Part shown: positions 51,973 to 63,560 of the stretch, piece after piece
Layout: each line of letters opens with the position of its first letter
Numbering within the stretch: the first letter of the stretch is position 1
DNA from: Eriocheir sinensis
Lineage: Eukaryota > Arthropoda > Malacostraca > Decapoda > Varunidae
NCBI RefSeq assembly: GCF_024679095.1
Contig: NC_066515.1
Coordinates: 22,401,717-22,465,716 of the forward strand
Direction of reading: 5' to 3'
DNA length: 64,000 nt
Notes under the pieces: model-generated
Seen by the model: the letters and a program-made list of their open reading frames with translations, nothing else
Database searches by the model: none
What the model was told of the DNA's origin: nothing
Translations under genes and position numbers: made by a program

Positions 51973-52144
51973 GTAAGTCCCATATGAATATTAACAAACT
52001 AAATTTAATGCTACGTATTTTATTAACTAAGAAATTTTGTGTCATGAATTATGTGTGCGATTTATTTTTCTTATTCTGATTGTTTTTTAATTTATAAGAG
52101 TTAGTTTTTGTTTATTTTACTATTATGATTGTTTTGGTGGTAGC

Positions 52145-52152
<8 letters not shown>

Positions 52153-52195
<43 letters not shown>
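52153..52195. repeat. (CT)n microsatellite
   Basis: 43 bp of CT; AG in the transcript, opposite to most AG-type arrays in this window. Confidence 0.9.
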
Positions 52196-52198
<3 letters not shown>

Positions 52199-52649
52199 TA
52201 AATTTTGCGCTTCACTTCCTTCCTTTTTATTACAATTTCATTTTTGTCGTCCGTGCACAGTTCTTCTCCATCCCGTCCCTCAGTTTTCCCTTCCTCCCTT
52301 CATCTCCTTCCATCCTTTTCTCTGTTTTCTTTCAGGCCTTTTCCCTCCTCTCTGTCCCTTCCGTTCATTCTTCACTTTCTATTTTTCTCCTCCTGTCTTT
52401 TCTTGTCCTCCCTCCCTCCTTTCATCTGTCTCTCCGCTTTTCTATTTCTCAGTCCTGCTTTCCCTCACCTTTCATCTCTCTCTCTCGCTCCTTCTCTCTT
52501 TCTCTCTCATCCATTGTATTGTCTCTCCCCCTTTCCTCCCTCTCCCCCTCCCCCCCACTACACAGTCTCAACACTAATTTAAGCCTTCAGTAATATTATA
52601 ATTAAGACCAAGTTGACTGACGAGGTAAAGTGAGAGTTAAGTTACCTTG

Positions 52650-52655
<6 letters not shown>

Positions 52656-52712
<57 letters not shown>
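52656..52712. repeat. (TG)n microsatellite
   Basis: 57 bp of TG. Confidence 0.92.
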
Positions 52713-52715
<3 letters not shown>

Positions 52716-52799
52716 GGGTGTGGCGTGGGAAAGCAATGGTTGGTAAGATAATGGTTAGGTGTGTGTTGCTTACTGCCAGGTTAATAGATGGGTGAAAGG

Positions 52800-52802
<3 letters not shown>

Positions 52803-52845
<43 letters not shown>
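52803..52845. repeat. (TG)n microsatellite
   Basis: 43 bp of TG. Confidence 0.9.
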
Positions 52846-52846
<1 letters not shown>

Positions 52847-53030
52847 GGTAATTGATGGAGTGGCTAAGTAAGTGGGTACGTGAGTGAGCGGTAAGCTGAT
52901 TGTTACATTCGCTTGTATAATTGTGTGTCTTCATTTCTCACGCTTGGAAACACGAGTACACAGGAAACATAAGAACATTCACTTGATACCTCATTCACTA
53001 CTACTACTACTACCACTACTACTTCATTTA

Positions 53031-53040
53031 GACACACACA

Positions 53041-53083
<43 letters not shown>
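53031..53083. repeat. (AC)n microsatellite
   Basis: AC repeats with one AA interruption. Confidence 0.9.
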
Positions 53084-53084
<1 letters not shown>

Positions 53085-53548
53085 GTAACATCACCCGCCA
53101 TATCACACGCCTCGCCCAATGGCTCTATCGCCCTCTCGTCACAAAATAATGAAGGAGAGGAAGAAAAAAAAAAAGGGCGACATCTTACTATGAAGCGGAG
53201 GAGATATCGACGTAAAGGAGTGACGCTGGAGGGGGTGACAGAGGCCCTATCTTCCTCCTCCTCCTCCTCCTCCAGAAGCTTGCATTCTTCACTGCCCTCC
53301 TCCCCACCTTCATTTTTGCCCTCGCCTCAGTTTCTATAGCTATTAATGGAGTCCCTCACACACGCGTACTATTTTCTCGTACTACGCCGCCGGTTATGTT
53401 GTAAGGGAGGAGGAAGGAAGAGTAGTAAGGCATGGAAGGGAAGGGTAAGGGGAGGGTCGCGTACAAAAGGTTGAGCTCCTCCCAGGAAACGTGCGAGACA
53501 AGAGGTGTCGATGTGTAACCTGTGTGGCACGTGATAACTGCTGCTCCT

Positions 53549-53640
53549 ACACACACACACACACACTCACACACACACATACACGGACACACACATACAC
53601 GTTATCTCCCCTACTGATACGACGTCTACTACTACTACTA

Positions 53641-53697
<57 letters not shown>
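53549..53697. repeat. Two (AC)n arrays around an ACT run
   Basis: An interrupted AC array (53549-53605), ACT triplets (53628-53642), then pure AC (53642-53697). Confidence 0.9.
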
Positions 53698-53699
<2 letters not shown>

Positions 53700-55894
53700 C
53701 ACACCGCGTTCATTTTACCACTGCCGATGTAATATTTATCAATGAATCAACACTATTGATTCACCCACTGAAACAATGAGTCGCTCCGCCAGCCTCCCGC
53801 GACAGCCCGTACAACAGGGCGATAGTTGCACGCTCAAAAGACGTCCCTTTCGCCCTTATACGCGTCCGCCCCACGCCCGGAGCGAAAGGAATTTTTAATT
53901 ACTGTAACATTTTTCTCGACGCTGGAATTTGATGTGAGATAATGGCGTTGGAATGTTGTAAATTAGGGAGTTTGTGTGTAACTTATGTCTAGAGAATCCT
54001 AGCCGCCTGCTCCTCGTAATATCTCGGCATTGGGAGACGTCTTCATAATTATAGTTAGTTATCATTATTATTATTCGTCCTTTTATTTCTATTTTTTTAT
54101 GATAATATATTTTTTTCTTGTAATTTTCGTTCTCCCTTCCTTTCTAGTTCTTGTTTTTGTTATCTTTCTTTTGCTTATTATTATTATTATTCTCGTCATT
54201 AGTTATTATGAATTATTATCCTCAGGTGTATGTGCGTGTGGCGCGGCAGGTGAGTACGTGTATGCAATTAGCGTGATCCTCTTCTCGTCTCAGGTAGCGC
54301 AGGTAAATAATTAAACTGAAATGAGTCGTGAAGGGTGCCACACTCGGGTATAAATCAATTTGCAACACACCGGGCTCGATTACGCAACACCCCAATTAAA
54401 AACGAGAAAAAAAAAGAATCCCATCCCCCTACTTAATGCGCAATCGTTTTCCGTGATTAATAAGAACAACACCGTAGTAATTAATTTTGTAAAGGTAGTG
54501 CGTCGCTAATATCGCTCTTATGCTGTCCAGGCCCAACCCACCCACGCCTCGGTCTATAAAGGCGAAGAGTAGAAGCAAGTGCAGTAGAGTAGCAACATTT
54601 TTGGTAGCATGCAAAGGAAGGGTAGTAGGAGTAAGTGCAATATAAGTAGATTTAGAAGGCGTAGAACGTTGAGTAATTGGAGTAGATGTAGCAGGAACAG
54701 AAGTAGCAGTGGTAGTTGTAATAGTAATAGTTGTACCTTTTGGCATTGACTTACATAAACAGAGGAAGAGTTAGTTATTGCATCCGTTAAGAGCAATAAC
54801 GTGAAGCGATTTGTGATATTACGTCAGAGAAAAAAGCGAACAGAAAAAAAATACGAATCGGAAATTAGTAAGGATGAGGAATGGGGATATTTATCTCGTG
54901 AAAATATTACAAAGTTTTCCCGGAATATAAATTGAATGAAGATCAGTAACGAGCAAAGTAGCACAGAGGATACTAATGAGGGATAGAGGGAACCTGTTGC
55001 CTTCTCGTGTTACTTCAGCTGAGGTTTTACAGGTAAAGTAACAGGTACGAAATTAAGCTATTAAATGTGTTGGAGGAGACATAGTATCGTCATCTGCATT
55101 TTTACTTTATATATGAAAATGCGATTAAAACAAGAAAGTAATTAGATGAAGGTGAAGGAAACGACGGAGGAGGAGGAGGAGGAGGCATCCTAACCTTTCT
55201 GTGTAATTATAAAAAAGGAAATAAAACTACCGCAACAAAAATGAAAATACAGTAGCTAAAACAAAGACATAAAATAAACTGTAACAGGAACACTGGTCTA
55301 AGAAATCAAGGGAACAGAAATACGACAACAGGTAACAGTCGGGCTCCCAACGCACTACAGAAGGCGGCGCTGACGAGGTGAAGGCGTGCCGAGTCTTAAT
55401 GAACCCCAAACACAGCGACGCCGGGCCCGGGAGGCGATCGATCTAAACATTCCTGCCGCGACGATAAAAGCGAGCCCGTAATTAGGCCGATGCTCTTTGC
55501 GCGAGGCTCAATTAGCTCCAGGGAGTGATCGGTGCACGGGGCTCTTTGATTTGATTTTTGTCATTTGTGTTTGGTTTGTACTTTGTGTTCGGCTTTTGTT
55601 TTTTATGTGTTTGGTTTGTATTTTGTGTTAGGCTTTTGTTGTTATGTTGTTGTTGGTGTTTGCGCTATTGTTTTGTTTATATTCGTGTCTAGCGGTTTTT
55701 GTTGTTGGTATTTGTGTTGTGTTTGCATTATTTGTATAGAGGTTTTTGTTTTTGTTAGTGTTTGTAGTTTTCTCTCATAAAGGAAGGTATCTTTCGGGGT
55801 GAATCCAGCATGTTTTAAGTAGGTTTTTGGTTCTTACTGTTCTTTTTTTAATTTGAAAGTTGCTGTTTAATGTATTACTTATTACTTTCGTTTT

Positions 55895-55976
55895 TGTGGG
55901 AGCAGCGACTAGCGGGCTTTTTTTTTACACCTTTTTTTTGTTGCCCTTGACCAGTTTCCTTAGCCGTGGAAAAAAC
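55895..55976 (+). mobile_element. SINE-like dispersed repeat, copy 4 (5' truncated)
   Basis: It starts at 'gtgggagcagcgactagcgg' and runs through the T-rich middle and 'ttgcccttgaccagtttcc' to a short A-run. It lacks the 'gacctctcttttggctact' head. 5' truncation is typical of non-LTR-driven insertion, but this is inference from four copies. Confidence 0.58.
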
Positions 55977-56576
55977 GGGGGCTCGAAATGTGTAAACACC
56001 TGAGAGATTTTGATCAATATTCTTCCCTAAGACTTCACAAGAATGTTTACCCTAAAGGAAGAATTGCCATGATAGTTAAGTGTTGTCTTATATGGGAAGG
56101 TGATGGAAGTTGTTGGGTGTTCTTGTCTTTCGTCTCGATTTCTACTTCACGCTGCTTTATGCTTCTGTAGCTCACCACCGAAACGCTTACCACATAAACC
56201 ACACTGTCATGATCCTAAACCGCGATCTTCAAACAGAATCGACACATACACAAAATAGGCAATGGTAATAGTAAATACATGTAATACAGCAAGTCCTGGT
56301 GCTGGGATTATCATTTTTATGCAGTTCAAATGATGTTAATTTTGTTGAAGTTATGATGAAAATAGATTGGATAAGCCCTCAGAATAACAGGAACTACATT
56401 ACATTGAATAAACCCTCAGAATAACAGGAACTACATTGTTTTAATATCCATACCAGTGAAAAGGAAAATGAGTAAAAAAAAGTATATTAGGTTTAAACGG
56501 AACGGAATATAGTGTAGTTAATGCTAATATAATTGTTTTATATGTTTTTTTATAGTCATATGAATAGGGAAGGGAG

Positions 56577-56876
56577 ATGGTGAATAAAATTAGTCATCAG
56601 AAAGTGTCATGTAAGAGTTAGTTGGAGTCCTGTAGTTCCCATATATTCCTGTGCATCCTTACATGAACAAAACGTGAACTGCATAAAAGCCCCACACGAG
56701 GACTGGCTATTGCCAACACAAGGCCGATGGTGAATAAGTAATGATCTGAAAGTGCCACGTATGGGTCAAGTTGGCGTCTTGTAGTTCCAATATAATCCTG
56801 TGCATCCTTTCATGAACAAAACGTGAACTGCATAAAAGCCCCACACGAGGACTGGCTATCGTCAACACAAGGCCGA
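56577..56876. repeat. Two-copy tandem duplication, 150 bp unit, abutting e3
   Basis: Copies 56577-56726 and 56727-56876 share 'catgaacaaaacgtgaactg', 'cataaaagccccacacgagg' and 'actggctat…caacacaaggccga'. The second copy ends 15 bp from the e3 donor. Confidence 0.92.
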
Positions 56877-56891
56877 AACAAGGCTACTCAC

Positions 56892-57023
56892 CGGCTCCTC
56901 TATGGCGTGTGGGTGGATGGTATTGCTGAGGATGATGTCTTCGTGTCGGGCGGCCCCCATCAGCACCGCTCCGGCCCTGTCCACACCGGCGTAGCTCCTA
57001 TCGTACAGCCCCACTTGGCCGCT
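56892..57023 (-). CDS. TFAP2: AP-2 transcription factor, exon e3 (PHAIEE motif)
   Basis: A 132 nt exon of 44 codons, phase 0 at both ends. The acceptor is CTTACAG and the donor CCG|GTGAGT. A perfect TACTAAC branch-site match lies about 33 nt upstream of the acceptor (57056-57062). The peptide starts SGQVGLYDRSY, continues through a Gly/Ala-rich stretch (AGAVLMGAARHEDIIL), and ends HPHAIEEP. HAIEE is the signature that closes the corresponding exon of vertebrate AP-2 (SIHSLPHAIEE). It lies in the linker between the transactivation domain and the DNA-binding region. Both flanks carry tandem repeats: a two-copy 150 bp duplication ends about 15 nt beyond the donor, and a 75-77 bp minisatellite begins about 75 nt upstream of the acceptor. 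A 40 kb intron follows. Confidence 0.91.
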
Positions 57024-57055
57024 CTGTAAGACCCCCGCCCGCAAGTGGTTGTCTC

Positions 57056-57062
57056 GTTAGTA
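57056..57062 (-). promoter_or_regulatory. Branch-site match for e3
   Basis: The sense strand reads TACTAAC, the optimal branch-point consensus. The branch adenosine is about 33 nt from the CTTACAG acceptor of e3, a typical distance. This supports the e3 acceptor assignment. Confidence 0.6.
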
Positions 57063-57096
57063 CGGGCACTCTTCCAACACGGGTATGAATTGTGAG

Positions 57097-57475
57097 ATTG
57101 TGGGCGGGTTTGTCTACCTTGGTGGGTTTGTGGGGGGTTGCATGCTCGGTTTGTTTGGTTGGGTTTGTATGCCTGGTTGTGGTTTGAATTTTGGTTGCTT
57201 TTGTGGTTGGTTTATTTGGGTTTGTGTACCTGGTTGGGTGCATTTAGGTTGTGGTTTGTATTTTGGTTGACTTTGTGGTTGGTTTAATTGAGTTTGTGTA
57301 CCTGGTTGAGTGCATTTATTTTGTGGTTTGTATTTTGGTTGTTTTTTGTGGTTGGTTTATTTGGGTTTGTGTACCTGGTTGGGTGCATTTATTTTGTGGT
57401 TTGCATTTTGGTTGTTTTTGTGATTAGTTTATTTTGGTTTGTGTATCTGGTTGACTGCATTTAGGTTGTGGTTCT
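57097..57475. repeat. Minisatellite, 75-77 bp unit, about five copies, upstream of e3
   Basis: Degenerate units share 'gggtttgtgtacctggttgg', 'gtgcattta', 'tgtggtttg(t/c)attttggttg' and 'gtggttggttta'. The transcript strand reads as A/C-rich with a repeated CAGGTACAC, which resembles a donor site. Confidence 0.88.
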
Positions 57476-58239
57476 ACTTTTCCTACACGTGTTAAATTGG
57501 TCACCTGGTTTATTGTTTTGTTGGTTAAATGTCTAACTTCCTGTCTCTTGTTATATCAGTGTTGTGTTCCCGCCCCTCACTGCATGCGTCTCCTCTCTCT
57601 CTTATTTCATTTTAGTCATATTTCATTTATTCCCTCTGCTTTCCCTTCCCTCCCTCTTTACCACCCTCATTCCAGCTCTTCCCTCCCTCTAATTTTCCTT
57701 CATTTTTCCCTCACTTTCCCTTAACTTTCCATAGCTCCCACTTCCGCCCTATCTCCCTTCTCTTTTCCCTCCCTTTCCCTTCCCTCCATTTCTCTGTCCA
57801 CCTACTTATTTTCCCTCCCTCTAATACTATACCTTCATTCCTCCTATTTTCTCTTTATTTTCTCCTTCATTCCTGATACTATAGTTTTATCATTCTCTCT
57901 TTTCTCCTTCTTGCTATTCTTCTTTTCTTTCTTACTAAACTCATTTTCATTGCTGGGTGTTTACTTCTCTCAAACCTCTTTGCTTTATCTTCCCATTAAT
58001 CTTCTTTTACAACCATCTACTCTTTTTTTTCCATACCAAATATTTCCCTTAAATTATCTATTCCCACGTATCATTAGCTTGTACCTCTCCATCCCTCTTT
58101 CTTATCTCTATTCCCTCTTCTTTCCATGCTCTATTCTCCCCTCTTACTTAACTATGCCCCCTTATCATTAGCTTTACCTCTCCATCCCTCCACTTGACCC
58201 ACAGGACGCTTGGAAGCTCCTCACTACCTCACTACTTAC

Positions 58240-58362
58240 GACGTGAAGCGGATCTTCCCTCCTAGGTACCTCGTGTCGGTTCTGCAGCGTCGCGGAGGTG
58301 TAGGTGGTGTAGTTGGCAGGGAGGGAGTGTAGCTGGTAGGGGTCGGCCGCCGGGTGATGTGT
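58240..58362 (-). CDS. TFAP2: AP-2 transcription factor, exon e2
   Basis: A 123 nt exon of 41 codons, in phase 0 at both ends. The acceptor follows a strong pyrimidine tract (…TTCTTCCTTCTTGCAG) and the donor is GTC|GTAAGT, a perfect consensus. The peptide begins Thr-His-His-Pro and is rich in Tyr, Thr and Pro (NYTTYTSATLQ). It ends with a charged stretch, RHEVPRREDPLHV, resembling the DPRRDYRRHEDLLHG region of human AP-2alpha. That similarity, the phase match and its position between e1 and e3 support the call; similarity alone would be weak. It belongs to the N-terminal regulatory half of the protein, before the DNA-binding region. An earlier in-exon GT (cacgag|gtacct) could act as an alternative donor but is a poorer match. 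A 172 bp AG array starts about 315 nt upstream of the acceptor and is read as CU repeats in the transcript. Confidence 0.88.
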
Positions 58363-58674
58363 CTGCAAGAAGGAAGAAAGGAAGGTTTAGTGGGGTGGAT
58401 AGTTGTGGGTCTTGGAGAAGGGAGTGAGGTTTGTTATCGTTATTGTGTGGGTAAGTTGGCGGAGGAGTTACGTTGGGGAAGGGTAGGACGAGGGAAGGAC
58501 AACAGGAAGGAAGAGTCAAAAGGTGAAAGGATGAAAGAGTGGGTGAAAGATGAATGGGTGGATGGTAAGGAGATGAGTTAGTTGAGGGGGACTTGGAAGG
58601 AAACGTTGAGAGGGAGGGAAAAGGAAAAGCAGAAGAAAGGAAAAATAATAAGGAAGAAGAGGAAAGCCTTGCCT

Positions 58675-58852
<178 letters not shown>

Positions 58853-59139
58853 GGAAAGAAAATCTAACATAAAAGCAGACCTCTCTAAGTGTAAAGTGTA
58901 GCAGGATATACACATTGGACACTAGCAGGAAAAAAACAACAACTGAAAACTGAGCTGGAAAAGAAATCCATAACTAAAAGTATAAAAAAAGCACAATGAA
59001 ATAAAAGAAAACTATAACAACAACAACAACAAACAACACTAAGCAGAATGAAATAAAAGCAATAATAGCAATATAATAATAGCAGTAATAATAATGGTAA
59101 TAGTAATAGTAATTATATATGAGAAACCCATAATTATCA

Positions 59140-59700
59140 TTTAACTACAACGCGGAAATTATGTACATATAAAAAAGGGCCATTTACTGGAGCGGTCATT
59201 ATGTTTTCCTGACACTGTAATTACCCGCGCCGTATCATTACTCTCAATACACCTTAATCGCGGCAAAACCCCATTCGCGCGGCACCGCTAACGGACACTT
59301 TCCCCCTAAAGTGAACCGGGAAAGGCAGGGCGGCGGCGAGGCTTACCTGTACTCCGCATGTGACAGGTGCTTCTGTTTCTAATTAACCAGGTAAGTTGAG
59401 GCGATTAATCCCAAGTCATTACGGCGGTGCTTTGATGAGAACGAGCACAGATTACACGAGGCTGACGGCGGTATTAATCGACGTCACCTGCTAATTGCTT
59501 CCCGCCACGTACGGACAGACGCCATGGCCGCTCCCACACGCCTCAACGTCGACGTCCACGCACAGGTACACAACAGCCCGCCGCTCAGGCCTCCCGCGGC
59601 GCCGAGTGTTTTTATGTGACGATGATCAAGACGCCGCTAACGAGTGACGGAGGCGAGTTGAATAATGTAAAGTGGCGTCATTAGTGGTTCTTCCAGAGCG
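59140..59700. promoter_or_regulatory. Candidate regulatory island between e1 and e2
   Basis: Complex sequence with TAATTA (59380-59385), an Otx/Bicoid-type GATTAATCCC (59403-59412), a half-CRE GACGTCAC and CACCTG (59485-59490), and another TAATTG. No exon is evident. Confidence 0.33.
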
Positions 59701-60771
59701 GATATGGTAGCTACTGTCCCGCCCTCACCATACCTCCCTCCCTTACCCTGCCCTGACCCTCTCTCTCTCACCCCGCCTGCACTCTCCCTTTCTCACCCCT
59801 CCTCCTCACATCCTGACCCTCTCTCTTTCACCCTACCCTGACTTTCCCTCCCTCACCCCATCCTGACCCTCCTTCCATCACCCTCCCTCCCTCCCCCAGC
59901 CCTCCCTCATCCCCCCCCTGCCCTGACCCTCTCTCTCTCTCTCACCCCGCCTGCACTCTCCCTTCCTCCTCCCATCCTGACCCTCTCTTCTTCACCCTAC
60001 CCTGACTCTCCCCCCCTCACCCCATCCTGACTCTCCTTCCATCACCCTCCCTCCCTCCCTCCCTCCCCCCCCGGCCCCTCCGCTAAGCACCGTGACTCCA
60101 TTAGTTCTGCCGCTGAATGTCCCGGCGCCAGGAGATCAACCAACCGTGCACCTGGTTATCCATTTACTCCCGCCGAGATTCAGGTATTATTATCACCGTC
60201 GCCGTCACCGTTATCGTCATTAGCCCCAGTAGAAGTGGTAGCACCTCATTTCATCATCATCATCATTAGCAGCATCCCCGGCAGGAGCAGCAGCAGCCGG
60301 GCCGAGGCAGCGAATATTGCCTTGCCGCGGGTCACGTCAGCGGAGTGTATGAAGGCTCCGCTGCAATGATTAGCTTTCCTTAATGGATATTGTGTCACCT
60401 GCCGCACTGACGACCCATCCGCCGGCAACGGGGCTGTTATGGGAACGGGGCGCCACCTGGGAAGCGGGGCAGAGCGCGGTGGGGAAGTTACCTGGAGGAC
60501 GGGTCGCTGCTGGGTCATGGGGCGTTGCATGTGTGACGGGGCGCTGCTTTTGGGACTAGGCGTTACATGGGGAGGGGAGGAGAGAGCGGGCCGAAAACTG
60601 AGCGGGAAAGGGCCATGCCGGAGACAAACAGGGATGGGGCAGTTGAAGGCATTTCGGGGCAAAGACAAATCATCCCGGAATCACACTGAGAGGGGGATAA
60701 GTGTCATGCACCGGACACACCAGGGTGGGCCGGGAAGGGTCATGCTGAGGACACACCGGGGCGCTACTCAC

Positions 60772-60936
60772 CGTCATCTGGTTCTCTGTGCCCAGGTAGG
60801 GAGGGGGGAAATAGGGCGGCTGGAAGTCGGTGGTGGGCGTGTGTATCCTGGGCGTGGAAGCGAAGGAGGCGGAGCCACCCACGCCCCCGATGCTGGTGAT
60901 TGGTCCCAGGCTCGACGGGTGCCCGCCCACACGTTC
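60772..60936 (-). CDS. TFAP2: AP-2 transcription factor, exon e1 (PY-motif transactivation segment)
   Basis: A 165 nt exon of 55 codons, starting with Glu-Arg and ending Asn-Gln-Met-Thr. It follows a pyrimidine-rich CCCCAG acceptor and ends ACG|GTGAGT. The decisive motif is DFQPPYFPPPY near its 3' end, eleven residues identical to human AP-2alpha as I recall it. This is the proline/tyrosine-rich transactivation core, whose PPPY element binds WW-domain partners. The first part is rich in Gly and Ser (GGVGGSASF) and resembles the human segment before the PY motif only loosely. The Glu-Arg start resembles the Asp-Arg near the start of human exon 2, so at least one more 5' exon should lie right of the window. 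The exit phase is 0, matching e2. The product is a nuclear, sequence-specific activator. Identification is firm; the 5' boundary is slightly less so, because the preceding exon is not visible. Confidence 0.93.
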
Positions 60937-61054
60937 CTGGGGAGGCAGAGAAGAGAGGCGGGTCAGTGGCTGCCGAGAGGCGAGGTGGAGGAGGTGGAGG
61001 AGGTCACATGGAAGGTCATTGACAATCTTATAAAGACATCTGTTACGGATTTAC

Positions 61055-61055
<1 letters not shown>

Positions 61056-61099
<44 letters not shown>
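61056..61099. repeat. (AC)n microsatellite
   Basis: 44 bp of AC. Confidence 0.9.
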
Positions 61100-61100
<1 letters not shown>

Positions 61101-61169
61101 TACGAGATTAACATGACAAGAAGTGAGTGCATGAAGAGATGTTAATATAATAATCCAGCGTCACGGCTA

Positions 61170-61170
<1 letters not shown>

Positions 61171-61226
<56 letters not shown>
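61171..61226. repeat. (AC)n microsatellite
   Basis: About 56 bp of AC. Confidence 0.92.
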
Positions 61227-61229
<3 letters not shown>

Positions 61230-61891
61230 AAGGTGCATGGGGGCGGCAAGGAAGAGAAGGACTTTGTGTTGCGATGATAAGAGCCGCAGGTGTCGTATCA
61301 TTAGAGCGACACACCTGACGCGGAAGAGATTTATTTCTGAAGCGGCGGAGAAGCGAGTCAAGCCATCCTCCTCGCCTCCACCCACTCAAGGAGCAGAGCA
61401 TTCAAAAGGTTACCAGATCGATTGACAAACAACCCGTCGCCTCGTCTTCTGGACTAAGCGCGGCATAAACAGGTTGGGCAGAAAGCAAGACTAGGCCAGA
61501 AGCAGCCACGGAGCCGGATTCCGAGGACGTAGCGATAAACATAACCTGAAGACGGTGATATGTAACGTACTGCGACACTCGAGATCCAGCGGGAGGTGTA
61601 GAAAGTCAGACAACACACAAATCTGGTATACGCGCACATGCACCTGTTAAGCCTCTCTGAATGTACCTCCGGACGATGGGATCTAAGTTAGGGTGACAAG
61701 CTAGAAGGTGAGGAAAGTTAGTTGGTACACGGGACGGGCAAACACGCATCCTTTGAGCCTGTGAAGTAGCCTGAGACGATGCTTCCTGAGTTACTGCGAC
61801 AACTGGGATGGCACGGAAGCTACTCAGGGTTGGGACTTACACCGGACGAGTGGACCAGTTTTTTTTTTTTTTTTTTTGTCTTTGCTTTTGT

Positions 61892-62053
61892 AAGACTGGG
61901 ATATATATTTTTTCCTAGTATGTCGAGTTCCTGATGTTCCTTCATGACAACGATTTTGAGTATTAGTTTCTCTAAGACTGGGATATATATTTTTTCCTAG
62001 CATGTCGAGTTCCTGATGTTCCTTTATTACAACGATTTTGAGTATTAGTTTCC
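61892..62053. repeat. Two-copy tandem repeat, 81 bp unit
   Basis: Both copies carry 'aagactgggatatatatttt', 'atgtcgagttcctgatgttc' and 'acaacgattttgagtattag' with very few differences, implying recent duplication. Confidence 0.93.
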
Positions 62054-62639
62054 ATGGAGATTGATGTATTATTCTCATTTGACTAACTCAGAAAATGCAC
62101 GATAAAGGCCAACAACATCAATCCTTCACACTATGATATATTTTAGGACAGAGGATGGCTAAGACTAACATAGAATCATACTTTAAAACACAGGGAAAAT
62201 AGCGATAGTCGAGGAGGAGGAGGTGGTGGAAGAAGAGGAGGAGGAGGAGAAGGAGGAGTTCAGTGCCTCCCTTCCTCTCCCTACCACAGCCACCACCAGC
62301 GCCACCAATATCCTTACACTTACGATAACTTAAGATGCCCCTGGAGGCGTGACTCACCCTCAGTGCATTTAGCGGGAGATACTATTAGATAAGTCCCCTT
62401 CACCTGCCTCACAGAAACCTGACGGCCCGGTGCGCTATCTTAAGCCTCATCTCACAGGTAAACAACAGACTCCAAGCACTCCGTAGAGCCTCTGGAGTAA
62501 GCCTAAGCCTGTCCCTCCTCGCCCTCCATTCCCCGAGGCCTAAGTAGTACCTCTTCACTGGCTTGGTTCTCTTGGTTCCCTTCGTAAGCTATCTATCACC
62601 CACGAACCGTACAATTCACGCACGCCCACTCTCCCACCT

Positions 62640-63560
62640 AAATTCATACACCCACTTTGCTTGTCATTGATTATTTCTTTAGTTTCCCAATTTTCTCTAC
62701 TCTGTATTTTTTCTTTTTCCTATCTTCTTTCTTTATGCTCTTACATCTAGTCTTGCACCCACTCTGTCTTTTCCTTGCCATCTTTCTCTGCCTTCGCTCC
62801 TTCTCCATATGCAATCACTCACTCGCTTATTTTCTGTCCTCTTATTAAATTTTGTTCCATCTTATCTGCACATGACCGCCTCCCAAATAGACAAGCATCT
62901 ACTCTCTATAATTGTGACTCTTTTGCTTTCTTTCTTTCTCTGCGTCTGTCTCTCCTTTGCCTAATGCTCTCTAAGTACTTCGTTTTATCCTCCCCTATCT
63001 CTTGCTCTTCTAATAATTGTCCTTTTATGTTTATCTTTTTCCGCTACTCTACTTTCTCTCCCCCCCAGTTATTGTTCTTATCTCTCCTCTTTTTCTTCAC
63101 TTACTTTCTTCTCTCTCCATATATCCCTTTCTCAGTAATGTGCTTTTTTTTTTATTTCACTATCACTCTTGTCTAATTGTCCCTCTCCTACACTTTCCAT
63201 TCTTTTCTGCTTTTTTTTTTCTTCCCCTGTTTTTTCCCTCTCGCTGTTTTCCCCACTCCTCGATCACTTCCTTATTACGCCTGTCTTTTTTTATCTATCA
63301 GTTCCCTCTTAAGTCCTTTCCGTCTATACTATCTTCCATTTCCAGTCACGTTCCTCTCCTGCCTCCTCAGATCACTCTCCCAATACCTGACTGTTTATAT
63401 TCTCCTCCCACTTACAGTCAGTCCCATTGCCTCGTGTCTCAGTTTTTCTCCCTCCCACTTAATACCCTTCCCCTACCTGCGTATTCTTCCTCTTCCATTT
63501 CGTTCTCCTCCCACCATAATCCTACTTTTCGTCTCCCCCCCCCCCCCCCCCCCATATGCT
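62640..63560. other. Pyrimidine tract ending in poly-C
   Basis: 0.9 kb dominated by C and T on the plus strand, ending in a run of about 20 C (63534-63553). The 203-codon plus-strand frame across it is S/F/L/P-rich and not credible as coding. Confidence 0.6.

Larger units (their letters stand above)
57024..58239 (-). other. Intron between e2 and e3
   Basis: A 1,216 bp intron. The e3-proximal part is a 75-77 bp minisatellite (57097-57475). The rest (57590-58190) is a pyrimidine-rich plus strand, hence purine-rich in the transcript. The TACTAAC branch-site match near e3 lies between the minisatellite and the acceptor. Confidence 0.85.

Noticed and set aside
59344..59376. Possible micro-exon on the minus strand (…TACAG|GTAAGC donor) between e1 and e2
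   Set aside because: It would be about 32 nt and break the phase-0 join of e1 to e2; only one splice signal is good.
60439..61116. 225-codon plus-strand frame over e1
   Set aside because: It is antisense to the clearly conserved e1 exon and runs into an AC array.
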